Source: Vogesella fluminis (GTDB lineage: Bacteria > Pseudomonadota > Gammaproteobacteria > Burkholderiales > Chromobacteriaceae). Taken from it: a stretch of DNA of 37,705 nt. This document shows, one piece after another, positions 19,579 through 27,821 of the stretch. The notes beneath the pieces were generated by a model, which was not told the DNA's origin, did no database searches, and worked only from the letters and a program-made list of their open reading frames with translations. The stretch lies in the NCBI RefSeq assembly GCF_014652335.1, contig NZ_BMYP01000014.1, forward strand, positions 54,941 to 92,645, written 5' to 3'. The first letter of the stretch is position 1. Each line of letters starts with the position of its first letter. Both the position numbers and the translations under genes were made by a program.

Positions 19579-20348
19579 GGGTTCCTGTTGGGAGTGAGGC
19601 GCATGCTCTGGCGACGGCGACCGCTTTCACGGCCGCCCAGTCCCCAGCTGACTTCGGTAAAGCTTAATTCACCGCGTGCGTTCAGCATCAGCACCGACGA
19701 GGCGCGGGTGCCGTAGTCACGGCCGTTGATGAACACCGGCGACAGCATTTTTTCCAGCGCCAGGCCGACGCCGGTATTGGGCAACTGTTCCACCGGTGCC
19801 GGGGTCGGGTCGCTCAGCCAGCGCAGCACCTCGTTTTCCGCCGGTGGCCGTGTCTGTTGCTGCAGGCGTGTGCGCAGCTGTTCGCACTTGAACCAGCGGC
19901 TGTTCATGTCGGCATTGGACAGCACGTGGATGCCCGGCGGCACGCGGTTGAGCATGCCGCTGCGGCTGTTGAAGTGCAGCAGGTTGCGGACTTCGCCGAA
20001 CAGCAGGTTGAACGGTGCGAACTGGCCGTGCTCGGCCTTGAGCCAGGCGGCGAATTCCAGCGCCGACTCGTTGCCGCTGACGAAGCGTTTGACCAGCTCG
20101 CCGCGCGAGCGCGCCGCGCTGCGGGCGTGGCCCTCGCGGATGTGGGTGACGGCGGCAAAGCGGCCGCGCACGTCCATCGCCAGCCAGCTGCCGCCGGCTT
20201 GCAGGTCGCGGCCGCCGAGCACGTCCGGATGCTCCGGGCGCCAGAAATCCAGCGCCGCGGTGGGGCGGGCGTAATACTCGTCACGGTTGGCCGCCACCAG
20301 CAGCGGCCCGCAGGCGGCACTCTGGTAGGCGAGGGCGATCACACACAT
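19575..20348 (-). CDS. NRDE (TANGO2-like) family protein
   Basis: 257 residues with the family's two N-terminal marks: Cys2 directly after the start Met, and NRDE at residues 21-24. The fold is thought to resemble N-terminal nucleophile hydrolases with Cys2 as candidate nucleophile, but the activity is unproven. Animal TANGO2 has been linked to lipid and haem handling. The ATG at 20348 is fixed by Cys2, although no Shine-Dalgarno sequence precedes it. It is translationally coupled to the CNP1-like gene downstream and divergent from the TusA-like gene. It is predicted cytoplasmic, with no signal peptide. Confidence 0.88.
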   Translation of the reverse strand: MCVIALAYQSAACGPLLVAANRDEYYARPTAALDFWRPEHPDVLGGRDLQAGGSWLAMDVRGRFAAVTHIREGHARSAARSRGELVKRFVSGNESALEFAAWLKAEHGQFAPFNLLFGEVRNLLHFNSRSGMLNRVPPGIHVLSNADMNSRWFKCEQLRTRLQQQTRPPAENEVLRWLSDPTPAPVEQLPNTGVGLALEKMLSPVFINGRDYGTRASSVLMLNARGELSFTEVSWGLGGRESGRRRQSMRLTPNRNP

Positions 20349-20365
20349 ATAATGGTATTGCGCAC

Positions 20366-20394
20366 TTGGGCAATCCGCCGGCGCACCTTAAAAT
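20366..20394 (+). promoter_or_regulatory. Promoter candidate of the TusA-like gene and pyrC
   Basis: TTGGGC (20366-20371), 17-bp spacer, TAAAAT (20389-20394). It overlaps the divergent promoter on the other strand, so the two should exclude each other. Confidence 0.5.
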
Positions 20395-20418
20395 AGACCG
20401 CTTCATTGTAACGTGTAA
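20390..20418 (-). promoter_or_regulatory. Promoter candidate of the NRDE and CNP1-like genes
   Basis: On the - strand: TTACAC (20418-20413), 17-bp spacer, TATTTT (20395-20390). Its -10 shares bases with the + strand -10 at 20389-20394. Confidence 0.4.
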
Positions 20419-20436
20419 TGGCAGGGGATAGTTTTC

Positions 20437-20667
20437 ATGCAGCCAGATCTTCACCTCGACCTGTCCGGTCTCAATTGTCCGCTGCCGATCCTGCGCGCGA
20501 AAAAGGCGCTCGCCGGCCTGAGCAGCGGCCAGGTGCTGTCCGCCATCGCCACCGATCCCGGTGCGCCGAAGGATTTCGAGGCCTTTTGCCGTCAGACCGG
20601 CAATGCGCTGCTGGCGTCGTCCACCACCGAGGATGGCCGCTTCCTGCTGGTAATCCGCCGCAAATAA
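20437..20667 (+). CDS. TusA-family sulfurtransferase-like protein
   Basis: A 76-residue cytoplasmic protein of the TusA/SirA fold. The invariant CPxP motif lies at residues 14-17 (LNCPLPILRAKKAL), with Cys14 the expected persulfide carrier. Family members relay sulfur for tRNA thiolation, molybdenum cofactor or other thio-cofactors. The sequence alone does not say which. The rest fits the family: a short helix after CPxP, then DPGAPKDFEAFCRQTGN and a terminal strand. It lies 45 bp upstream of pyrC and is probably cotranscribed with it. No functional link between the two is evident. Confidence 0.9.
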   Translation: MQPDLHLDLSGLNCPLPILRAKKALAGLSSGQVLSAIATDPGAPKDFEAFCRQTGNALLASSTTEDGRFLLVIRRK

Positions 20668-20712
20668 GGCTGCGCCAGTGCTGCCGGCTTTTTACTCAAG
20701 AAAGGTTTTGCC

Positions 20713-21744
20713 ATGCAACTGACCCTTACCCGCCCCGACGACTGGCACCTGCACATCCGCGATGGCGAGGCGCTGGCGGCGGTGCTGCCGGACACCTGTC
20801 GCCAGATGGGGCGCGCCATCATCATGCCCAACCTGAAGCCGCCGGTCACTACCGTCGAGGCCGCCGCCGCCTACCGCGAGCGCATCCTGGCCGCGCGCCC
20901 GGCCGGCAGCACCTTCGAGCCGCTGATGACGCTGTACCTGACCGAAACCACCACCGCGGAAGAAGTGCGCAAGGCCAAGGCGTCCGGCTTCGTGCACGGC
21001 ATCAAGCTGTACCCGGCCGGCGCCACCACCAACTCCGACGCCGGCGTGCGCGACGTGAACAACGCGATGGCGGCGCTGGAGGCGATGGCCGACGTGGGCA
21101 TGCCGCTCCTGGTGCACGGCGAAGTGACCGACCCTGCCGTGGACGTGTTCGACCGCGAGGCGGTGTTCATCGACACCGTGTTCGAGCCGCTGCTGCAGCG
21201 CCTGCCAACCCTGCGCACGGTGTTCGAGCACATCACCACCCGGCAGGCGGCGGAGTATGTCGCCGGTGCTGCGGCCAACGTTGCCGCCACCATCACCGCC
21301 CACCACCTGCTGATGAACCGCAACGCGCTGTTCAGCGGCGGCATCCGTCCGCACCACTACTGCCTGCCGGTGCTCAAGCGCGAGCGGCACCGCGAGGCGC
21401 TGCTCAAGGCGGCGACCAGCGGCAGCGACAAGTTCTTCCTCGGCACCGACAGCGCGCCGCATGCGCGCCACACCAAGGAAAACGCCTGCGGCTGCGCCGG
21501 CATGTACACCGCCCATGCCGCCATCGAGCTGTACGCCGAGGCATTCGAGGCCGCCGGCGCGCTGGACAGGCTGGAGGCGTTCGCCAGCTGCAACGGCCCG
21601 GCGTTCTACGGCCTGCCGCGCAACAGCGACACCATCACCCTGGTGAAGGAAAGCTGGCAGGTGCCGGCGGAAATCGCCTACGGCAACGACACGCTGGTGC
21701 CGCTGCGCGGTGGCGAGCATGTGTTTTGGAAATGCCTGGCATGA
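20713..21744 (+). CDS. pyrC: Dihydroorotase PyrC
   Basis: A zinc amidohydrolase of pyrimidine synthesis that closes carbamoyl-aspartate to dihydroorotate. The 343 residues match the E. coli-type class II enzyme. HLH at residues 12-14 gives two metal ligands. Lys98 in [13 protein letters not shown] is the residue that becomes carboxylated to bridge the metals. HGE, EHITT and TAHHLL supply further His ligands, and FLGTDSAPH holds the catalytic Asp. AAAGG precedes the ATG. A GTTG-variant dispersed motif lies at 21271-21283. No attenuator can be seen in the short leader. Confidence 0.97.
   Translation: MQLTLTRPDDWHLHIRDGEALAAVLPDTCRQMGRAIIMPNLKPPVTTVEAAAAYRERILAARPAGSTFEPLMTLYLTETTTAEEVRKAKASGFVHGIKLYPAGATTNSDAGVRDVNNAMAALEAMADVGMPLLVHGEVTDPAVDVFDREAVFIDTVFEPLLQRLPTLRTVFEHITTRQAAEYVAGAAANVAATITAHHLLMNRNALFSGGIRPHHYCLPVLKRERHREALLKAATSGSDKFFLGTDSAPHARHTKENACGCAGMYTAHAAIELYAEAFEAAGALDRLEAFASCNGPAFYGLPRNSDTITLVKESWQVPAEIAYGNDTLVPLRGGEHVFWKCLA
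21271..21283 (-). repeat. Dispersed motif, GTTG variant
   Basis: GCGGCCAACGTTG on the + strand inside pyrC differs from the main core by one base (CGTTG for CCTTG). Confidence 0.6.
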
Positions 21745-21846
21745 GCACGGCTCATGTCTTGGCATAACGTAGTGCTTTTGCACAAATTCTGTGAGAGAAA
21801 TGCCACGCTTTTCGCTTGTCGTGGTGGCTAGTTCATGTTTTAGTGC

Positions 21847-21875
21847 TTGTGGCGCACTTTATGGCTGGGCATAAT
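21847..21875 (+). promoter_or_regulatory. Promoter candidate of the opp operon
   Basis: TTGTGG (21847-21852), 17-bp spacer, CATAAT (21870-21875). The -10 matches five of six bases and the -35 three of six. It lies about 85 nt before oppA in the 216-bp pyrC-oppA gap. Confidence 0.4.
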
Positions 21876-21910
21876 TGGCTCGCCTTTGCGTATTGTATCC
21901 ATATCGTGCT

Positions 21911-21935
21911 GAGGGCCAGCCTGTGGTTGGCCCTC
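21911..21935 (+). promoter_or_regulatory. Hairpin in the oppA leader
   Basis: GAGGGCCA (21911-21918) pairs with TGGCCCTC (21928-21935) around a 9-nt loop, ending 25 nt before the oppA ATG and just before its ribosome site (AAGGAG). It lacks a T-run. It could be a readthrough-sensitive terminator or a translation-control fold. Confidence 0.45.
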
Positions 21936-21960
21936 GTCGTTTCAAGGAGAGCAGGAGAAT

Positions 21961-23580
21961 ATGAAAAAAACCATGACAATCAGTGTGTTGGCAGCATCCG
22001 TTGCCTTGGGTCTGGGCGTGTCCGGTGCCGCGTTTGCCGCCAAGGTACCGGCAGGTGTCCAGCTGGCCGCCAAACAGGAACTGATCCGCAACAACGGTTC
22101 CGAAGCCGAATCTCTTGACCCGGCCCTGGCCGAGTCCGTGGGTGCCAACAACATCGCCCGTGACCTGTTCGAAGGCCTGACCGCTACCGACGCCGATGGC
22201 AAGGTGGTGCCGGGCGTGGCCGAATCCTGGAAACAGACCGATCCGACCACCTGGGTATTCAAGCTGCGCAAGAATGCCAAGTGGTCCGATGGCAGCAGCG
22301 TTACCGCCGATGATTTTGTCTATGGCATCCGCCGCTTCCTGGATCCGAAAACCGCCTCTCCTTATGCCACTACCTACGGTATTTTCCTGATCAACGGCAA
22401 GGAAGCCGCCGAAGGCAAGAAGCCGCTGACTGACGTGGGCGTGAAGGCGACAGACAAGTACACCCTGGAAATCAAGACCCCGTATCCGGTGGCCTTCATG
22501 CCGGAGCTGGTGTCCAACACCCAGCTGGGCCCGGCGCCGAAGCAGGCGATCGAGAAATTCGGCAAGGACTGGACCAAGCCGGGCAAGCTTGTCGGCAACG
22601 GCGCCTTCGTGCTGAAAGAGTGGCTGGTAAACAGCAAGCTGATCATCGAAAAGAGCGCCACCTACTGGGATAAGGGTAACGTACAGCTGACCAAGGTGAC
22701 CTACCTGCCGATCGAAGACGGTTTTGCCGACGTGAAGATGTTCCAGTCCGGCGAAAACGAGTGGGTGTACCAGCTGCCTCCGGGCACCTACGCCAAGTAC
22801 AAGGCCGAGCTGCCGAAAGACATCCGCAATGCCCCGATGCTGGGTCTGCGTTACTACGGCCTGAATGCCAAAGACCCGATGATGAAGGACATCCGCGTGC
22901 GCAAGGCGCTGTCCATGGTCATCGACCGCGACATCCTGTCCTCCAAGATCACCGCCGACGGCCAGGTGCCGGCTTACAGCGTCGTGGTGCGCGGCACTGC
23001 TGGCTCCGACGTGACCAGCTACGACTGGGCAAAATGGCCGATGGCACAGCGCGTGGCCGAAGCCAAGAAGCTGCTGGCTGCCGCCGGTGTGCAGCCGGGC
23101 GCCAAGATCAAGTTCACCTACAACACCAGTGAATACCACAAGAAGATGGCGATCTTCGCCGCTTCCGAGTGGAAATCCAAGCTCGGCCTGAACACCGACA
23201 TGGAAAACATGGAGTTCAAGGTGCTGCTGAAGAAGCGCCATGATGGCGACTACCAGATCGCCCGCAACGGCTGGGTTGCCGACTACAACGACGCCACCAC
23301 CTTCCTCGCGCTGGTGCAGTGCGGCAACGACCAGAACGACAACGGCAACTGCAATCCGAAGGCGGAAGAACTGATCAAGCAGGGCAGCCAGAGCCAGGAT
23401 GCGGCCAAGCGCAAGCAGCTCTTGACCCAGGCTACCAAGATGATCATGGACGACTACCCGATGATTCCGCTGCTGCAGTACACCGTACCGCGCCTGGTGA
23501 AGTCCTACGTTGGCGGCTACTCCACCAAGAATCCGATGGACCGCTACCGCAACAAGGACCTGTACATCATCAAGCACTAA
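21961..23580 (+). CDS. oppA: Oligopeptide ABC transporter substrate-binding protein OppA
   Basis: A periplasmic peptide-binding protein of the SBP family 5 fold. The 539 residues are close to the E. coli OppA length. A signal peptide occupies about residues 1-26 (ending GAAFA). Family blocks follow: LDPALAESVGANNIARDLFEGLT, GVAESWKQTD, FKLRKNAKWSDG and VRKALSMVIDRD. The gene heads a complete import operon. It is separated from oppB by a hairpin that may let oppA mRNA accumulate over the permease message. Specificity for di-, tri- or oligopeptides cannot be read with certainty. The length and pattern fit OppA/MppA better than DppA. Confidence 0.93.
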   Translation: MKKTMTISVLAASVALGLGVSGAAFAAKVPAGVQLAAKQELIRNNGSEAESLDPALAESVGANNIARDLFEGLTATDADGKVVPGVAESWKQTDPTTWVFKLRKNAKWSDGSSVTADDFVYGIRRFLDPKTASPYATTYGIFLINGKEAAEGKKPLTDVGVKATDKYTLEIKTPYPVAFMPELVSNTQLGPAPKQAIEKFGKDWTKPGKLVGNGAFVLKEWLVNSKLIIEKSATYWDKGNVQLTKVTYLPIEDGFADVKMFQSGENEWVYQLPPGTYAKYKAELPKDIRNAPMLGLRYYGLNAKDPMMKDIRVRKALSMVIDRDILSSKITADGQVPAYSVVVRGTAGSDVTSYDWAKWPMAQRVAEAKKLLAAAGVQPGAKIKFTYNTSEYHKKMAIFAASEWKSKLGLNTDMENMEFKVLLKKRHDGDYQIARNGWVADYNDATTFLALVQCGNDQNDNGNCNPKAEELIKQGSQSQDAAKRKQLLTQATKMIMDDYPMIPLLQYTVPRLVKSYVGGYSTKNPMDRYRNKDLYIIKH

Positions 23581-23623
23581 GCTGAGTTGATGGCAGTTTG
23601 ACGGGGCTTGCCCCTGATGTGCG

Positions 23624-23660
23624 CAGACCGGGTGTGCCCCTGACGGGGCCACCCGGTCTG
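23624..23660 (+). terminator. Large hairpin between oppA and oppB
   Basis: CAGACCGGGTG (23624-23634) pairs with CACCCGGTCTG (23650-23660). An inner GCCCC/GGGGC stem (23636-23640 with 23645-23649) carries a TGAC loop. That makes about 16 pairs with one bulge, followed only by GTTTG. The stem is strong but the tail is poor. This suggests partial termination or a 3'-end stabiliser of oppA mRNA rather than a full stop. Confidence 0.6.
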
Positions 23661-23725
23661 GTTTGAAGCGATCGCGATTGCTGCATTGCCGCAATGCAAA
23701 GCACTATCCGTCCTGGAGTACTCCC

Positions 23726-24646
23726 ATGTGGTCTTACGCTTTTCGACGCGTGTTGATGACAATTCCCACCCTGTTGCTCGTCATCACCGTCTGTTACCTG
23801 ATGCTGCACGCCACCCCCGGTGGTCCGTTCGATACCGAACGCAAGATTTCCGCCGCAGTGCTGGCCAACCTGCAGGCCAAATACCATCTGGACCTGCCGC
23901 TGTGGCAGCAATACCTCTATTACCTGAAGAGCCTGCTGCAGGGTGACCTGGGCGCCTCTTTCCGCTACGCCGACTGGAGCGTGAACGACCTGGTGGCCAA
24001 TGCGCTGCCGGTATCGCTGGCCATCGGTGGCGGCTCGCTGCTGCTGTCGGTGTTCATCGGCGTCGGCCTCGGCATCATTGCCGCGCTGCGCCAGAACAGC
24101 ATCATCGATTACCTGGTGATGCTGGTCGGCAACCTGGGCAGTGCCTTCCCGTCCTTCATCATCGGCCCGGTGCTGATCATGGTGTTCGCCATCTGGCTGA
24201 AGGTGTCGCCGGCCGGCGGCTGGAACGATTTCCAGATCAGCTACATGCTGCTGCCGATGGCGCTGCTGACCTTCATAAACGTGTCCACCATCGGCCGCGT
24301 GATGCGCGGCAGCCTGATCGAGGTGCTGAACTCCAACTTCATCCGCACCGCCAAGGCCAAGGGCCTGCCGATGCACACCATCGTGTTCCGCCATTCGCTG
24401 AAGCCGGCGCTGATGCCGGTGGTGTCGGTGCTGGGGCCGCTGGCCATTTCGTCGATTACCTCGGCGGTGGTGACCGAATCGGTGTTCTCGCTGCCGGGCC
24501 TGGGCAAGCTGATCATCAATGGCGCCTCCAACCGCGACTACACCCTGGTACTGGGGCTGGTGGTGCTGGTCACCGTGGTGGCCGTGGTCCTCAACCTGCT
24601 GGTCGATCTGGCGTATGCGCTGCTTGACCCGAAAATCCGCTACTGA
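23726..24646 (+). CDS. oppB: Oligopeptide ABC transporter permease OppB
   Basis: The first inner-membrane permease of the peptide importer. The 306 residues equal the E. coli length when started at ATG 23726 (GGAG at 23715-23718, 7-nt gap). An earlier in-frame ATG at 23663 falls beside the hairpin and is unlikely. The N-terminus MWSYAFRRVLMTIPTLLLVI and the ATPGGPFDTER block are typical. The ABC-permease coupling (EAA) loop reads IRTAKAKGLPMHTIVFRHSLKPAL (around residues 205-230). About six membrane helices are present. It ends 20 bp before oppC. Confidence 0.94.
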   Translation: MWSYAFRRVLMTIPTLLLVITVCYLMLHATPGGPFDTERKISAAVLANLQAKYHLDLPLWQQYLYYLKSLLQGDLGASFRYADWSVNDLVANALPVSLAIGGGSLLLSVFIGVGLGIIAALRQNSIIDYLVMLVGNLGSAFPSFIIGPVLIMVFAIWLKVSPAGGWNDFQISYMLLPMALLTFINVSTIGRVMRGSLIEVLNSNFIRTAKAKGLPMHTIVFRHSLKPALMPVVSVLGPLAISSITSAVVTESVFSLPGLGKLIINGASNRDYTLVLGLVVLVTVVAVVLNLLVDLAYALLDPKIRY

Positions 24647-24666
24647 GCATCGCAAGGAAACCGAAC

Positions 24667-25581
24667 ATGTTGAGAAGTAAACAGAAAGCCGCGGCCGAGG
24701 CCATTGCGGCCAACGTTGGCGCGGTGGCGGTCGATGGCCGCAGCCCGTGGCGCGACGCGCGCGAACGCTTTTTCCGCAACAAGGCCGCCGTGCTCAGCCT
24801 GGTGATCCTGACCCTGATCACACTGGCCTGTGTCTTCGGCCCGATGCTGCTGCCGCACAGCTATGAAGATACCGACTGGGATGCGATGAGTATGGCGCCC
24901 ACCCTGCTGAACAGCCACTACTTCGGCACCGACGAACTGGGCCGCGACCTGCTGGTGCGCTGCCTGATCGGCGGCCGCATCTCGCTGATGGTGGGCCTGA
25001 TGGCCACCATCGCCTCGGTCACCATCGGTATCGTGTGGGGCGCCACCGCCGGCTTCCTCGGCGGCAAGGTCGATACCCTGATGATGCGCATCGTCGACAT
25101 GATGTACGCCGTGCCCTACCTGCTGATCGCCATCCTGATGGTGACCCTGCTCGGTCGCGAGTTCTACCTGGTGGTGCTGACCATCACCGTGTTCTCGTGG
25201 ATGGACATGGCGCGCGTGGTGCGCGGCCAGACGCTGTCGATCAAGTCCAAGGAATACATCGAGGCCGCCCGTGCCATCGGCGTATCCACCGGCAGCATCA
25301 TCTTCCGCCACGTGGTGCCGAACCTGCTGGGCATCGTGGTGATCTATACCACGGTGACCGTGCCGGGCGTGATCCTGACCGAATCGGTGCTGTCCTTCCT
25401 CGGCCTGGGCGTGCAGGAGCCGATGACCAGCTGGGGCGTGCTGATCGAAGACGGCACCGGCGTGATGGAAACCACCCCGTGGATTCTGCTGTTCCCGGCG
25501 GCGATGCTGTCCATCACCCTGTACTGCGCCAATTATATCGGCGACGGCATGCGCGACGCACTGGACCCGAAGGATCGTTGA
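24667..25581 (+). CDS. oppC: Oligopeptide ABC transporter permease OppC
   Basis: The second permease, 304 residues. A cytoplasmic N-terminal tail (about 1-37, SPWRDARERFFRNKAAVLS) precedes the first helix, as in OppC/DppC. The HYFGTDELGRDLLVR block and the coupling loop YIEAARAIGVSTGSIIFRHVVPNL (about 198-221) are diagnostic. The N-terminal tail contains a GTTG-variant dispersed motif (24706-24718) encoding I-A-A-N-V. GAAACC precedes the ATG, with only a weak AAGGA ribosome site. It lies 10 bp before oppD. Confidence 0.94.
   Translation: MLRSKQKAAAEAIAANVGAVAVDGRSPWRDARERFFRNKAAVLSLVILTLITLACVFGPMLLPHSYEDTDWDAMSMAPTLLNSHYFGTDELGRDLLVRCLIGGRISLMVGLMATIASVTIGIVWGATAGFLGGKVDTLMMRIVDMMYAVPYLLIAILMVTLLGREFYLVVLTITVFSWMDMARVVRGQTLSIKSKEYIEAARAIGVSTGSIIFRHVVPNLLGIVVIYTTVTVPGVILTESVLSFLGLGVQEPMTSWGVLIEDGTGVMETTPWILLFPAAMLSITLYCANYIGDGMRDALDPKDR
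24706..24720 (-). repeat. Dispersed motif, GTTG variant with half palindrome
   Basis: GCGGCCAACGTTGGC on the + strand inside oppC shares 15 bases with the palindrome at 10223-10237. Confidence 0.6.
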
Positions 25582-25591
25582 GGACTACACC

Positions 25592-26582
<991 letters not shown>

Positions 26583-26590
<8 letters not shown>

Positions 26591-27569
26591 ACGCAAGCCC
26601 ATCCTGTCGGTCCGCGACGTCAAGGTGCACTTCCAGGTGAAGAGCAGCAACGCCTGGCCGTGGACCCCGAAGAAAACCCTGAAGGCGGTCGATGGCGTCA
26701 GCTTCGACCTGTACGCCGGTGAAACCCTGGGCGTGGTCGGTGAATCCGGCTGCGGCAAATCCACCCTGGCGCGTGCCATTCTCAATCTGCACCCGGCCAA
26801 GTCCGGCGAAATCGTGTGGATGGGCCGTGACCTGCGCCAAGGCACGGACAAAGACTGGCTGGCGGTGCGCCGCGACATCCAGATGATCTTCCAGGATCCG
26901 CTGGCGTCGCTGAACCCGCGCATGAACATCGGCCAGATCATCGGCGAGCCGCTGCGCGTGCATCGTCCGGAGCTGTCCGGCACCGAGGTGGACAAGCGCG
27001 TGCGCGCGATGATGGCCAAGGTCGGCCTGCGTGAGCAGATGATCAACCGCTACCCACACGAGTTCTCCGGCGGCCAGTGCCAGCGTATCGGCATTGCCCG
27101 CGCGCTGATCCTGGAACCCAAGCTGATTATCTGCGACGAGCCGGTATCGGCGCTGGACGTGTCGATCCAGGCGCAGATCATCAACCTGCTGAAGGACCTG
27201 CAGCGCGAGATGGGCCTGGCGCTGATCTTCATCGCCCACGACCTGGCGGTGGTGAAGCACATTTCCGACCGCATCCTGGTGATGTATCTGGGCCGCGAGA
27301 TGGAGCTGGCGGAGAAGCACGCACTGTACGACGCGCCCAGCCACCCGTACACCCGCGCGCTGCTGTCGGCGATTCCGATTCCGGACCCGAAGCTGGAAAA
27401 GAACAAGCAGATCCAGATCCTGCAGGGCGACCTGCCCAGCCCGATGAACCCGCCGTCCGGCTGCGTGTTCCGCACCCGCTGCCCGCTGGCAGAGGCGCAG
27501 TGCGCCGGCGAGCGGCCGGCGTTGCGCCGCCTGAGCGCCGACACCCAGTCGTCCTGCCTGCTGGCCTGA
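26583..27569 (+). CDS. oppF: Oligopeptide ABC transporter ATPase OppF
   Basis: The second ATPase, 328 residues. I start at ATG 26583 (AAGGAGAAGG directly upstream), giving MPERKPILSVRDVKVHF. The frame is open further upstream only within oppD. The Walker A motif GESGCGKS is at residues 53-60. The signature reads FSGGQCQRIGIARAL, and Walker B reads LIICDEPVSALD. The C-terminal CVFRTRCPLAEAQC resembles the Cys cluster of OppD. It is the last gene of the operon, 31 bp ahead of a strong terminator. Confidence 0.95.
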
Positions 27570-27600
27570 GGCAAGCTTGCGGCCAGGCGTGCCGACACCG

Positions 27601-27634
27601 CCCTGTCGTCGCCCCCGCGACGGCAGGGTTTTTT
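27601..27634 (+). terminator. Strong intrinsic terminator of the opp operon
   Basis: CCCTGTCGTCGC (27601-27612) pairs with GCGACGGCAGGG (27617-27628), 12 pairs including one G-U, around a CCCC loop. It is followed by six Ts (27629-27634). Confidence 0.92.
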
Positions 27635-27686
27635 CATGACTGAGGAGATGAGCGGACGCGCGGGCTTGTCCTGTGCCGCAGGCGGG

Positions 27687-27734
27687 CAAGGTTGGCCGCC
27701 AGCGCAATCACGGTGCGCAGTGCGGCCAACCTTG
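27687..27734. repeat. Inverted pair of perfect dispersed motifs
   Basis: CAAGGTTGGCCGC (27687-27699) and its exact reverse complement (27722-27734) could form a 13-bp stem around a 22-nt loop. The pair lies between the opp and secA terminators, where no gene is present. It is followed on the + strand by TTTCG only. Confidence 0.85.
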
Positions 27735-27768
27735 TTTCGTGCGCGCTGACCGCCGGCGCGGCAGCATG

Positions 27769-27801
27769 AAAAACGCCGCCGTGACGGGATCACGGCGGCG
27801 T
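27769..27801 (-). terminator. Strong intrinsic terminator of secA
   Basis: On the - strand ACGCCGCCGTGA (27801-27790) pairs with TCACGGCGGCGT (27784-27773), 12 perfect pairs around a 5-nt loop. A run of five Ts (27773-27769) overlaps the last pair and continues past the stem. It starts 20 bp after the secA stop. Confidence 0.9.
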
Positions 27802-27821
27802 GGTGAGGGGCTGGCCAGGGT

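Noticed and set aside
20285-20294. GGTTGGCCGC in the NRDE gene as a copy of the dispersed motif
   Set aside because: It falls on the codons for the conserved A-N-R block of the family, so the match can be explained by protein constraint. It is not counted as a copy.
21816-22118. A 100-codon frame before and into oppA
   Set aside because: It overlaps the oppA signal-peptide region in another frame, covers the leader hairpin, and has no similarity or ribosome site.
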